A stretch of DNA of 64,000 nt from CAVSDF01 sp963726715 (GCA_963726715.1 CAVSDF010000010.1:744001-808000); one strand, 5' to 3'; shown: positions 7,468-16,748, counted from the stretch's first letter. Translations and numbers: made by a program. Notes: generated by a model from the sequence alone, not told the origin.

Positions 7468-10317
7468 GATGACGCCCGACCTGTCCGCCTCCGCCGACCT
7501 GCCCGCCGACGACCCGACGACCCACCTGCCCGCCGCCACGCCGACAGTCGCCCTCCCCGACCCCGAGGCGCCGTCGACGGCGTACTCGCCGGCGGCCATC
7601 GAGGCCAAGTGGTACGGCTACTGGGAGGCGAGCGGGTGCTTCCGCGCCGACGAGGCCTCGCCGAAGCCGGCGTTTGTCGTCATGATGCCCCCGCCCAACG
7701 TCACCGGGCGCCTGCACATGGGCCACGCCCTCCAGGACACCGTGCAGGACGCCCTCACCCGCCTCCACCGGATGCGCGGCTACGAGGCGCTCTGGATGCC
7801 CGGCCTCGACCACGCGGGCATCGCCACGCAGAACGTCGTCGAGAAGACGCTCAAGGAGACCACCGGGCAGTCGCGCCACGACCTCGGGCGCGAGGCGTTT
7901 CTGGAGCGCGTCTGGGCGTGGAAGGCCGAGTACGGCGACATCATCCTCCAGCAGAAGCGCCGGATGGGCGTGAGCGCGGACTGGGAGCGCACGCGCTTCA
8001 CGATGGACGACGGCTTCTCGCGCGCCGTGCAGGACGTCTTCGTCCGCCTCCACGCCGAGGGCCTCGTCTACCGCGGCGCCTACCTCGTCAACTGGTGCCC
8101 GGTCGACCAGACGGCCCTCTCCGACGAAGAGGTCGACAACGTCGAGCGCGACGGCTTCCTCTGGCACGTCCGGTATCCGCTCGTGGGGGATGGGGTGGAT
8201 GGCGGCGCGGGGGCGGGTGCGGAGGCGGGCGGGTCTGAGACCCGCCCCTACGGGGGGGCGTACCTGACCATTGCGACGACACGCCCGGAGACGATCCTCG
8301 GCGATACGGCGCTTGCGGTGCATCCGGACGATGCGCGCTACGCCGACCTCGTCGGTAAGATGGCCGTCGTGCCGTTCCTCGGGCGCGAGATTCCGGTCAT
8401 CGCCGACGCCTATGTGAAGCAGGACTTCGGCTCGGGCGCGCTCAAGATCACGCCGGGCCACGACAAGAACGACTTCGAGATCGGGCAGCGCCACGGCCTG
8501 CCCGTCGTCTCGATCATGGAGAAGGACGGCACGCTCTCCGACACCGCCGGGCCGTACGCCGGGCTCGACCGCTTCGAGGCGCGCAAGAAGATCGTCGCCG
8601 ACCTCGATGCCGCCGGGATGCTCGAGAAGGTCGAGCCGTACCGCGTGCAGGTGCCGGTCTCGTCGCGCTCCAAGGCCGTCATCGAGCCGCTCGTCTCGCG
8701 GCAGTGGTTCGTGCGGATGGCGCCGCTCGCTGCGCCCGGCCATCGAGGCAGTCAGGGACGGCGACGTCGCCTTCCACCCGGCGCGCTGGGAGAACGAGTA
8801 CATGCGCTGGATGGAGGGCATCCGCGACTGGACGATCTCGCGGCAGCTCTGGTGGGGCCACCGCATCCCCGTCTGGTATTTTACGGATGCCGACGGGCAG
8901 CGCGACGAGACGCGCCCGTTCGTCGTCTCCACCGACCGTCCGCCCGACGACACCGACGGCACGATGGTGCAGGACGAGGACGTGCTCGACACGTGGTTCT
9001 CGTCGTGGCTCTGGCCGTTTGCCACGCTCGGCTGGCCCGACCAGACGACCGCGCTCACGCGCTTCCACCCCGGCTCGGTGCTCGTCTCCGGCTACGACAT
9101 CCTGTTCTTCTGGATCGCGCGCATGGTGATGGCGAGCCTCCACCTCACCGGCCAGATCCCGTTCGCCGACGTGTTCATCACCGGCATGGTCAAGGACAAG
9201 CAGGGCCGGTGGATGTCGAAGAGCCTCGGCAACGGCATCGACCCGCTCGACATGATCGAGCAGTACGGCGCCGACGCGGTGCGCTACTCGCTCACCATCC
9301 TGTGCGCGCAGGGGCAGGACATCAAGCTCGAGCCGACGAAGTTCGAGATGGGCCGCAACTTCGCCAACAAGATCTGGAACGCCGCCAACGTCTTCTGGCG
9401 CTTCGTCGAGACCGGCGACCGACGGGCGCGCGGCGCGCTCGCACGTGCGGCAGCGGCCCTTCGAGGCGCTCGCGCTCCACGAGCAGTGGCTCCTCACCCG
9501 CCTCCACGACACCATCGTGGCGACCGACGAGGCGCTCGCGCGCTACCGCGTCAACGAGGCGCTCGCGCACGTCTACGACCTCGTCTGGCGCGACTACTGC
9601 GACTGGTACCTCGAACTCGCCAAGCCCGCGCCGGGCGAAACGTCGATGGATGACGAGACGCTCGCGCTCTCGATCGAGGTCTACGAGCAGATGATGGCGC
9701 TCCTGCACCCGTTCATGCCCTTCATCACCGAGGAGATGTGGCAGCGCCTGCGCCCGGTCGGCGCCGGGCGTGGCGACGGCCTGACGCTCGCGCGCGCCGC
9801 GTGGCCCGCCGCGAGCGGCGCCGAGCGCGATGGCGACGCCCTCCGCACCTTCGGCCTCGTGCAGGACATCGTCGGCGCCCTCCGGAGCGTCCGCGCCGAC
9901 TACAACGTCGCCCCGTCGATCGACATCGAGGCCGTCGTCAACGTCCCCGCCGGCGATCCGGCGCTCGTGGCCGCCCTCCGCGCCAACGCCGCCACCATCG
10001 CCCGCCTCGCCCGCGCGCCCGGCGTGACGATCGGCACCGGCCAGCCGAAGCCGCCCGCGAGCGCCGCCGTCGTCGTCGGGCGGGCCGAGGTCTTCGTGCC
10101 CCTCGCCGGCATCATCGACCTCGCCGCCGAGCGCGCGCGTCTGGAGAAGGAGATCGCCCGCAAAGCCGCCTTCCGCGACGCCATCGACAAGAAGCTCGCG
10201 AGCGCGGCCTTCGCCGAGCGCGCCCCCGCCGACGTCGTGGCCAAGGAGCGCCAGAAGCGCGCCGACGCCGAGGCCGAGATCGCGCTGTTGCAGGCGAACG
10301 TGGCCGATCTGGGGTGA
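7468..10317 (+). CDS. valS: valyl-tRNA synthetase, two frameshifts and an internal repeat insertion
   Basis: Charges tRNA-Val. The HIGH-type motif is in MMPPPNVTGRLHMGHAL. The editing domain holds TIATTRPETILGDTALAVHP. The KMSKS-type motif is GRWMSKSLGNG, with Trp where Lys is usual. The C-terminal coiled-coil arm is ERARLEKEIARKAAF through LLQANVADLG. Frameshifts are inferred near 8733 (one extra G, after MAPLAAP, continuing AIEAVRDGDVAF) and near 9420 (one extra C, before the segment FEALALHEQWLLTRL). Inside the editing region a dispersed palindromic repeat at 8227-8252 is translated in frame as GGSETRPYGG. The long Ala/Pro/Asp-rich N-terminal extension (about 40 residues) precedes the synthetase core. 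An essential gene with two frameshifts argues for consensus error. Confidence 0.93.
8227..8252 (+). repeat. dispersed palindromic repeat A, copy 1, inside valS
   Basis: A GC-rich inverted repeat (GGGCGGGTCTGAGACCCGCC) followed by CCTACG. Near-identical copies lie at 12129, 51025 and 57269. Here it sits in the coding sequence and adds about ten in-frame residues. Confidence 0.85.
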
Positions 10318-10323
10318 GGCCCC

Positions 10324-10434
10324 GCCCCCTCCGTCCCTTCAGGACACCTCCCCCGCGACCGCGGAGGAGGACCGCCGCGGAGCGCGTTCCCCTTCGGGGA
10401 CCTTCGGTTCAGCGCGCAGCGGCAGGTGGGGGCC
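10324..10434 (+). repeat. dispersed repeat C, copy 1 (about 110 bases)
   Basis: Between valS and the next gene. It starts GCCCCCTCCG and ends GGCAGGTGGGGGCC, with an internal hairpin CGTTCCCCTTCGGGGACC. A very similar copy lies at 55107-55213 in the same orientation, and a shorter one in reverse at 54108-54194. The ends are near-inverted (GCCCCCTCC against GTGGGGGCC), as in MITE- or REP-like elements. Confidence 0.8.
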
Positions 10435-10507
10435 CTCGCCGGTTTTTGCGCCCAGCATCTTGCGAGGCACTGGTACAACATGCACGCTCGCAGCCTCCTT
10501 AATCCCC

Positions 10508-10513
10508 GGAGGT
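10508..10513 (+). promoter_or_regulatory. strong Shine-Dalgarno GGAGGT
   Basis: Six bases before the ATG at 10520. It stands out because most starts in the window follow C/A-rich leaders with no purine-rich site. It fixes the start of the 83-residue gene. Confidence 0.7.
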
Positions 10514-10519
10514 CCTGCC

Positions 10520-10771
10520 ATGAACGACCGCATCGACGCCACGCTCTCGCCCGCCGATCTCAACGTCCTTCTGGCCGCCGTCGAGACGATCACGAGCAAG
10601 CTCCCCTTCCTCGGCGACCTCTCTTCCGACGACCGGCAGGCCCTCCCCGAGTTCGGCGACAAGAGCCTCGCCTTCGTCCAGCGCGCCCACGACGTCGCCC
10701 GGCAGGACGACTCCTTCCTGCCCCGCTCGTCTGAGGTTCGCGCCTCTGCCTTCGATTTAGTCAGCCTCTGA
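10520..10771 (+). CDS. short conserved hypothetical protein, probably C-terminally truncated
   Basis: 83 residues. The N-terminal pattern ATLSPADLNVLLAAVETI, KLPFLGDLSSDDRQALPEFG and KSLAFVQRAHDVA resembles the start of longer uncharacterised proteins of roughly 150 residues that I recall from Bacteroidota and relatives. Here the frame ends after SSEVRASAFDLVSL, with no C-terminal half visible downstream in any frame. It may therefore be a truncated or short variant. The strong Shine-Dalgarno supports expression. Confidence 0.6.
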   Translation: MNDRIDATLSPADLNVLLAAVETITSKLPFLGDLSSDDRQALPEFGDKSLAFVQRAHDVARQDDSFLPRSSEVRASAFDLVSL

Positions 10772-10940
10772 ATGCTCTCAGGCGGTCGTGGACGCTGTCC
10801 CCCTGCACCCACATCCCACCACCTCACAACCCCACCCCTCGCACACGCCCCTCCCTTCGCCGTCTCTCCACGCCCCCTTGCCGCCCCCTTCGGCGGGGCG
10901 TCCGTACCATCGCCGTTTCCACAGCCCGCCGCCGCTTCCC

Positions 10941-12119
10941 GTGCCCGTCTCGCCCGACGCCCTGCTCTTCGTCAACGCCGATGTCTTCGCGCCTGAACCG
11001 CTCGGACGGCGCGCGGTGCTCGCGCTCGGCGGGCGCATCGTCGGGGTCTACGACCGGATTCCGATGCTCGACGAGGCCCTGGCCGTCGAGACGATCGACC
11101 TCGACGGCGCCGCGCTCGTGCCGGGCTTCATCGACGCGCACGTGCACATCACCGGCGGCGGTGGCGAGGCGGGGTTCGCCTCGTCGGTGCCGCCGGTGCC
11201 GCTCTCGCACTTCACGACCGCAGGCGTGACGACGGTCGTCGGGCTGCTCGGCACGGACGACGTGACGCGCTCGGTCGAGAATCTCGTCGCCCGCGTCTAC
11301 GCGCTGCGCCAGGAGGGGCTGAGCGCGTGGTGCTGGACGGGCGGCTACCACACGCCCCCGCCGACGCTGACCGGCGATCTGCGCCGTGACATCGTCTTCC
11401 TCGACCCGGTCGTCGGGGTCGCCGAGACGGCCATCTCCGACCACCGCTCGTCGCAGCCGACGGTCGACGAGATCGCGCGCATCGCCGCCGAGTGCCACGT
11501 CGCCGGGATGATCGCGGGCAAGGCCGGCTGCCTGCACCTGCACGTCGGCGACGGGCCGCGCGGGTTGGAGATCCTGCGCCGCATCCTCGACGAGACCGAG
11601 ATCCCGGCGCGCGCCCTCTGGCCGACCCACGTCAACCGCCAGCCCGCGCTCCTCGACGAGGCCATCGCCCTCGCCCGACGCGGTGCAACCGTCGACGTGA
11701 CCGCCTTCCCCGAAGACGACCTCGGCGCCGCCCTCTCCGCCGCCGACGCGCTCGAAATGGCGTGGGAGGCAGGCGTTGGCGACCGCGTGTCGATGACGAG
11801 CGATGCGGGCGGCTCGCTGCCGGTCTTCCACGCCGACGGCACGCTCGACCGCATGGGCGTCGCCCGTCCGGACGCGCTCCTCGCCACCGTGCGCACGCTC
11901 GCCGCGCGCGGCCACAGCCTCGGGCGCATCCTGCCCGCCATCACCACCATCCCCGCCCGCCAGCTCCGCCTCGCCCGCAAGGGCCGCATCGACGCCGGGA
12001 TGGACGCCGATTTCGTCGTCCTCGACCCGTCCGACGGCCTCGCGGTCCGGCACGTCGTCGCAAATGGCGCGCTTCACGTCCGCGACGGCGCGCTCGTGCG
12101 GCGCGGGACGTTCGAATGA
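10941..12119 (+). CDS. iadA: isoaspartyl dipeptidase (beta-aspartyl peptidase, IadA)
   Basis: Amidohydrolase that splits beta-linked aspartyl dipeptides; with cyanophycinase it would finish cyanophycin breakdown by hydrolysing beta-Asp-Arg. The protein is 392 residues from GTG 10941, the last plausible in-frame start before the conserved LLFVNADVFAPEPLG. Metal-site motifs are PGFIDAHVHITGGGGE, GKAGCLHLHVGDGPRG (Lys and His ligands) and TSDAGGSLPVF. The segment GVTTVVGLLGTDDVTRS is typical of IadA. It lies 115 bases before cphB with a palindromic repeat between. The upstream 170 bases are C-rich and hold no gene. Confidence 0.9.
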   Translation: MPVSPDALLFVNADVFAPEPLGRRAVLALGGRIVGVYDRIPMLDEALAVETIDLDGAALVPGFIDAHVHITGGGGEAGFASSVPPVPLSHFTTAGVTTVVGLLGTDDVTRSVENLVARVYALRQEGLSAWCWTGGYHTPPPTLTGDLRRDIVFLDPVVGVAETAISDHRSSQPTVDEIARIAAECHVAGMIAGKAGCLHLHVGDGPRGLEILRRILDETEIPARALWPTHVNRQPALLDEAIALARRGATVDVTAFPEDDLGAALSAADALEMAWEAGVGDRVSMTSDAGGSLPVFHADGTLDRMGVARPDALLATVRTLAARGHSLGRILPAITTIPARQLRLARKGRIDAGMDADFVVLDPSDGLAVRHVVANGALHVRDGALVRRGTFE

Positions 12120-12128
12120 CGGCAGGAC

Positions 12129-12154
12129 GGGCGGGTGGGAGACCCGCCCCTACG
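12129..12154 (+). repeat. dispersed palindromic repeat A, copy 2
   Basis: Between iadA and cphB. Inverted repeat GGGCGGGT...ACCCGCCC followed by CTACG. It could act as a processing or transcript-stabilising hairpin between the two genes. Confidence 0.8.
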
Positions 12155-12234
12155 AGAGGGCGCCGGTGCGTGCTGACGTGCCTCTCCGATGCTGCCGTGA
12201 TGTCTACCTTCCTCGCTCCCTGACACCCCGCCTG

Positions 12235-13050
12235 ATGCCCTCCCCCGCCCAGCCCGGCAAGAAGCGCGGCACCGTGATCCCGATCGGCGGCGCCGAGGAC
12301 AAGGTCCACGCGCGCGTCATCCTCGAACGCTTCGTCCGGCTCTGCGGGCACAAGAAAGCGCGCATCGTCGTCGTCCCGACGGCCTCGCGCCTCAAGGACA
12401 CCGGCGAGCGCTACGTCGAGATCTTCCGCGCGCTCGGCGCCGGAGAGGCCGTGCAGCTCCCCATCCTCCGGCGCTCCGACTGCGAGCGGCCCGAGGCGAT
12501 GAACGAGATCGAATCCGCAACCGGCGTCTTCCTGACCGGCGGCAACCAGCTTCGCCTGACGACCATCATCGGCGGGACGAGCTTCGCGCGGGCGCTGCGG
12601 CACCGCAACGCGGCGGGCGTCCACGTGGCCGGGACGAGCGCGGGCGCGGGATTCCTCTGCGAGCACATGATCGCGGGCGGCGCCAGCGGCGCCACGCCGA
12701 CGCAGAGCGGCGTCATCCTCGCCCCCGGCCTCGGCCTGACCAACGACGTCGTCATCGACCAGCACTTCCGGCAGCGCGACCGCCTCGGGCGCCTGCTCAC
12801 CGCGCTCAGCTACAACCCGTTTGCTACGGGAATCGGCCTCGACGAAGACACAGCGGCCTTCATCCACGCGAACGGCGTCTTCGAGGTCGTCGGCAACGGC
12901 GCGGTGACCGTCGTCGACCCGTCGCACCTCGAATACTCGTCGATGGCGCAGTCGCTGCCGGGCCAGCCGGTCAGCCTCGTCGGCCTGCGCCTGCACCTGC
13001 TCACCCACGGCGCCCGCTTCGACACGGTCTCGCGCGAGGCGAAGGTGTGA
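12235..13050 (+). CDS. cphB: cyanophycinase CphB
   Basis: Peptidase family S51 enzyme that cuts multi-L-arginyl-poly-L-aspartate (cyanophycin) into beta-Asp-Arg dipeptides. The 271-residue product has VIPIGGAEDK at the N-terminus, GVFLTGGNQLRL, the nucleophile motif HVAGTSAGAGFLCEHMI, VVIDQHFRQRDRLGRL and GIGLDEDTAAF, all cyanophycinase hallmarks. No signal peptide is seen, so it should be cytoplasmic and act on a stored polymer. Its stop overlaps the start of the downstream DNA methylase. No cyanophycin synthetase (cphA) is in the window. Confidence 0.93.
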   Translation: MPSPAQPGKKRGTVIPIGGAEDKVHARVILERFVRLCGHKKARIVVVPTASRLKDTGERYVEIFRALGAGEAVQLPILRRSDCERPEAMNEIESATGVFLTGGNQLRLTTIIGGTSFARALRHRNAAGVHVAGTSAGAGFLCEHMIAGGASGATPTQSGVILAPGLGLTNDVVIDQHFRQRDRLGRLLTALSYNPFATGIGLDEDTAAFIHANGVFEVVGNGAVTVVDPSHLEYSSMAQSLPGQPVSLVGLRLHLLTHGARFDTVSREAKV

Positions 13051-13961
13051 GCCGCGCCGCGCGGGCAGCGGGGGATGGCGACGGCCCCGTCAACGTCGCG
13101 CCGGTCAACGTTGCGCCGGTCAACGTCGCGCAGGTGCCGCAGCGGAGTCCGTTCCGCTATGCCGGGGGCAAGACGTGGTTCGTGCCGCACGCGCGGGCGT
13201 GGCTGCGGCACCGGGCGGAGGCCAGCGGGCCGGTCGGGTGTCTCGTCGAGCCGTTCGCGGGAGGTGGCATCGTCGGTCTGACGGCGGCGTTCGAGAACCT
13301 CGCTGCGCGCGTCGTGCTCTGCGAACGCGACGCCGATGTCGCCGCCGTCTGGCAGGCGATTACGGGTGGGGATGCGGACGCGCTCGCGGCGCGCATCGAG
13401 GCGTTCGACCTCACCGAGGCGACAGTCAATGACCTTCTCGCCACGCCCGCCGGTGACACGCTCGGACGCGCGTTCCAGACCATCGTCCGCAACCGCGTCA
13501 ACCGCGGCGGCATCCTCGCGCCGGGCGCCGGGCGCCACAAGACGGGCGAGAACGGACGTGGCCTCGCCTCGCGCTGGTACCCGGCGACGCTCGCGCGCCG
13601 CATCCGCGCCATCGGCGCCCTTCCCGCCGGACGCATCGTGGCCGTCGAGGGCGACGCGCTCGACGCGCTCCGCGATTCCGGCGATGCGCCCGACGCCGCC
13701 GCGTTCATCGACCCGCCGTACACCGCGGGCGGCAAGCGGGCCGGGGCGCGCCTCTACCGCCACCACGCGCTCGACCACGCCAGCCTCTTCGCCACCGCCG
13801 CGGCGCTCGCGGGCGACGTGCTGATGACCTACGACGACGCCCCCGAGGTGCGGGAATTGGCCGCGCAGCACGGCTTCGCCGTCGCCACGGTGCCGATGAA
13901 GAGCACCCACCACGCCCGCCACGCCGAGCTGGTCATCGGGCGCGACCTGGGGTGGCGGTAG
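13047..13961 (+). CDS. D12-class N6-adenine DNA methyltransferase (Dam-like)
   Basis: Methylates adenine in a short DNA target. The 304-residue protein has the SAM-binding motif PFRYAGGKTW with EPFAGGGIVGL and the catalytic motif AFIDPPYTAGG. The start is GTG overlapping the cphB stop (GTGA). The N-terminus contains three tandem five-residue units (VNVAP, VNVAP, VNVAQ) encoded by 15-base repeats at 13089-13133, just before the catalytic domain. No restriction enzyme gene is adjacent, so it is either an orphan methylase or part of a split system. The coupling to cphB is probably fortuitous. Confidence 0.9.
   Translation: MSRAARAAGDGDGPVNVAPVNVAPVNVAQVPQRSPFRYAGGKTWFVPHARAWLRHRAEASGPVGCLVEPFAGGGIVGLTAAFENLAARVVLCERDADVAAVWQAITGGDADALAARIEAFDLTEATVNDLLATPAGDTLGRAFQTIVRNRVNRGGILAPGAGRHKTGENGRGLASRWYPATLARRIRAIGALPAGRIVAVEGDALDALRDSGDAPDAAAFIDPPYTAGGKRAGARLYRHHALDHASLFATAAALAGDVLMTYDDAPEVRELAAQHGFAVATVPMKSTHHARHAELVIGRDLGWR
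13089..13133 (+). repeat. three 15-base tandem repeats in the methylase N-terminus
   Basis: Units begin GTCAACGT and differ at only a few bases. Because the unit is a multiple of three, copy changes keep the frame. Confidence 0.85.
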
Positions 13962-13970
13962 GCCTCCGCC

Positions 13971-15200
13971 TCACTCGAACCGCAACGCCTCGATCGGATC
14001 GAGCCGAGCCGCCTTCCACGCCGGATACACGCCGAAGAAGACGCCGAAGAGCGTCACGCCGCCGAACGCGATGCCCACCCACACCCACGGCACCGTCGGC
14101 GGGGTGTCGAAGACGAGCGCGAGGATGTTGGCGACGCCGACGCCGAGCGCCACGCCGATGACCGCGCCGATCTGGCAGAGCACGACGGCCTCGACGAGGA
14201 ACTGCATCAGGATCGACCGGCGCTGGGCGCCGAGGGCCTTGCGGATGCCGATCTCGCGCGTCCGCTCGGTCACGCTCACCAGCATGATGTTCATGATGCC
14301 GATGCCCGCCGCGAGCAGCGTCAGCAGGCCGATGCCCGCGCCGCCCGCCTGCACGCCCGCCGAGAGCGTCTTGAACTCCCCGAGCGACGATTCGCTCGTC
14401 TCGACCTCGAACGTGTTCTCCTCGCCCGGCTTCACGCGCCGGATGACGCGCATCGCGCCGATGGTCTGGTCGACGACGGAGGGCACGAGCTGCGCCGATG
14501 GAGAGCGGACCTTGACGCTGAGGTCGCGGTCGGCGCGTCCGTAGGCCGTGAACAACCGCGTGATGGGCACGAGAGCGATGAGGTCGGGGTCCTGCCCGCC
14601 GAGGCCGGTCGTGCCCTTGGCCGTCAGCACGCCGACGACCGCGTAGCGCCCGCGGTCGGCGGCGACCTCCTGCCCGACGGGGTTGCGGCCGGGGAAGAGC
14701 TTCGTGGCGAGCGAGGCGCCGAGCACCACCATCGGGCGGGCGAAGCGCACGTCGGCGTCGGTGAGGGCGCGGCCGCGGGCGAGGTCGTAGCCGTTGGCGG
14801 CGAGCCAGTCGTCGGTGACGCCGAGGAGGCCGACATTGGGGTCGGTGACGACCGATCCGGCGCGGAAACGCACCGTCTCCGACGCCTCCGGTGCGATGCC
14901 TGCCGCCCGCGTGATGCGCTCCTGCATCTGCTCGGCCTGCTCGTAGGTCAGGTTCTCGTAGCGGATGCGCTTGCGCGAGCCGCCGCTGCGGTCGAACGCC
15001 GGGCGGCTCGTGACCGTCACGCTCGTGGCCCCGAACGCGCTCACCGTGTTGGTGATGGCGTTCTCGATCACCTTCACCGCCGTCACCGAAACGATGATCG
15101 CAAACACGCCGATCACCATCCCGAGCAGCGTCAGCGACGAGCGCAGGAGCGACCCACGAAGCGCACCGAGCGCCATTCCAACGAGGTCACGAAAGGGCAT
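13971..15200 (-). CDS. MacB-type ABC transporter permease
   Basis: 409 residues. N-terminal helix SLTLLGMVIGVFAIIVSVTA, a periplasmic MacB_PCD domain (FPGRNPVGQEVAADRGRYAV), then three C-terminal FtsX-type helices with the cytoplasmic signature RTREIGIRKALGAQRRSILM. It ends YPAWKAARLDPIEALRFE, typical of the family. It probably works in export of a lipoprotein, peptide or drug, coupled to an ATPase that is not in this window. Upstream on the same strand lies a related permease (15361-16596), about 25-30% alike by eye, suggesting the two form one heterodimeric transporter. Confidence 0.9.
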   Translation of the reverse strand: MPFRDLVGMALGALRGSLLRSSLTLLGMVIGVFAIIVSVTAVKVIENAITNTVSAFGATSVTVTSRPAFDRSGGSRKRIRYENLTYEQAEQMQERITRAAGIAPEASETVRFRAGSVVTDPNVGLLGVTDDWLAANGYDLARGRALTDADVRFARPMVVLGASLATKLFPGRNPVGQEVAADRGRYAVVGVLTAKGTTGLGGQDPDLIALVPITRLFTAYGRADRDLSVKVRSPSAQLVPSVVDQTIGAMRVIRRVKPGEENTFEVETSESSLGEFKTLSAGVQAGGAGIGLLTLLAAGIGIMNIMLVSVTERTREIGIRKALGAQRRSILMQFLVEAVVLCQIGAVIGVALGVGVANILALVFDTPPTVPWVWVGIAFGGVTLFGVFFGVYPAWKAARLDPIEALRFE

Positions 15201-15360
15201 GGCGAGGGGGGGAGATTGTGTGTTTGTGGGTTGGTGGGGGGTGACGCCGGAGAGGGACGGGGCTCGGGGAAGGAATCGGACGCCAGGACAGCTGCCGTGA
15301 CCGTCAGGAATCCGCCGTGCAACGCGCTCCCTCACCACCCCACCCCTCACCCACTCCCCA

Positions 15361-16596
15361 TCACTCGTACCGCAGCGAGTCGATCGCGTTGGCCCGCGCG
15401 GCGCGCCACGCGGGGATGATGCCGAAGATGAGGCCGACGAGGACGCAGAGCGCAAACGCCAGCACGACGATCCCCGGCGAGAGCACGGCGGTGAACACGG
15501 TGTTGATGAGGAACGTCACGCCGATCGAGATCACCACGCCGACGACGCCGCCGATGAGCGTCACCACGATGGCTTCGAGCAGGAATTGCAGCAGGATCGC
15601 CCGCCGGGGCGCGCCGAGGGCCTTGCGGATGCCGATCTCGCGCGTCCGCTCCTTGACCGACACGAACATGATGTTCATCACCCCGATGCCGCCGACGATG
15701 AGCGCGAGGGCGGTCAGGAAGAGGCCGACGCCGTAGATCGTCGCCTTCGTCGCCGCCACGAGCTCGCGGAGTGCGTCGATGCGGACGATCGAGAAGTTGT
15801 CGTCCTCGCGCGCGTCGAGCCCGCGGGCGCCGCGCCCGATGCCGACGAGTTCGTCCTCGGCGAGCGACATCACCTCGGCGCTGCGGGCGCGCACCTGCAC
15901 CGCGTAGCCGTCGTCGCCGAAGAAGCGGATGAAGGTGCCGAGCGGGATCTGCACCTGCCGGTCGAACGATTCGAGGCCGAGGAATTTGCCCTGCTTGGCC
16001 AGCACACCGATCACGGTGTAGCGCTGCCCCTTGATGGTGAGCGTCTTGCCGATCGGGTTCTCGACGGGAAACAGCTCGTCGCGCACGTCCTGCCCGATGA
16101 CGACGACGGGGCGCGCGTTGCGGTCGTCGTCGGCGGAGTAGAAGCGCCCGGCGTCGAGGTCGATGTTCGAGACGCGCGTGATGTCCTCGGTCGAGGCGCG
16201 CAGGAAGACGCCGCTGAGCGAGGTGCCGTTGGCGCGGAGCGTCGCCCCGGTGCCGCTGATGACCGCCGCGGCCTCGACGTAGCGCCCGCGCGTGTTGGCC
16301 TCCTCGGCGATGCGCACCGCCTCCGGGCGCGAGATCTCCGGGCGCCGCGCGTACTTCCACCACTCCGACGGCGGCGAGAATCCGGGCGTCCGCTGCACGT
16401 AGAGCGCGTTGGTGCCGAGCATCGCCAGGCTCTTGTCGAAGGCCCGCTCCATCCCGTTGATCGTGGTGAACGTGCTCGTCACCATGACGATGCCGATGAC
16501 GATGCCGAGGGTGGTCAGGAGCGAGCGCAGGCGGTTCTGCGTGACCGCGCCGATGGCTGTGCGCAGGCCCTCGAAGAACTGGGAGAAGAAGGTCAC
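15361..16596 (-). CDS. MacB-type ABC transporter permease (second subunit)
   Basis: 411 residues, GTG start. Same architecture as its neighbour: helix LLTTLGIVIGIVMVTSTFTT, periplasmic domain with LFPVENPIGKTLTIKGQRY, and C-terminal FtsX helices with RTREIGIRKALGAPRRAILL and IIPAWRAARANAIDSLRYE. The gene is separated from the downstream permease by about 160 bases of C/A/G-rich spacer with no gene. Upstream, a 420-base repeat-rich gap separates it from anything that could be the ATPase. Confidence 0.9.
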   Translation of the reverse strand: MTFFSQFFEGLRTAIGAVTQNRLRSLLTTLGIVIGIVMVTSTFTTINGMERAFDKSLAMLGTNALYVQRTPGFSPPSEWWKYARRPEISRPEAVRIAEEANTRGRYVEAAAVISGTGATLRANGTSLSGVFLRASTEDITRVSNIDLDAGRFYSADDDRNARPVVVIGQDVRDELFPVENPIGKTLTIKGQRYTVIGVLAKQGKFLGLESFDRQVQIPLGTFIRFFGDDGYAVQVRARSAEVMSLAEDELVGIGRGARGLDAREDDNFSIVRIDALRELVAATKATIYGVGLFLTALALIVGGIGVMNIMFVSVKERTREIGIRKALGAPRRAILLQFLLEAIVVTLIGGVVGVVISIGVTFLINTVFTAVLSPGIVVLAFALCVLVGLIFGIIPAWRAARANAIDSLRYE

Positions 16597-16650
16597 GCGG
16601 CGCGGAGGATGGATCGCCTCGGGCTACGGCGCCGCCCGCGATGGGTTGCG

Positions 16651-16680
16651 GACGACGGACGACCGGCGGCGGACGACCGG
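16651..16680 (+). repeat. GACGAC-rich simple repeat
   Basis: Irregular units of GGACGAC. The same sequence type recurs in gaps near 34115, 45139, 48914, 50941, 60424 and 61532. Confidence 0.6.
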
Positions 16681-16720
16681 TGGCAGCGCCACGCCCGGCG
16701 CCCCGGCCCCCTCGCTCCAT

Positions 16721-16748
16721 CGTCGTCCCGGCGAAAGCAGGGACCCAG
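16721..16748 (+). repeat. CCCGGCGAAAGC-type short palindromic element
   Basis: Reads CGTCGTCCCGGCGAAAGCAG and then GGACCCAG, an imperfect copy of a short inverted repeat widely seen in bacterial genomes. Single copy in this window. Confidence 0.55.

Noticed and set aside
6041..9058. 1,005-codon minus-strand open frame over the MFS gene and valS
   Set aside because: No motifs; lies antisense to the valyl-tRNA synthetase and out of frame with the transporter.
13089..13133. Possible CRISPR-like array
   Set aside because: Only three units, contiguous without spacers, and in frame inside a methylase gene.
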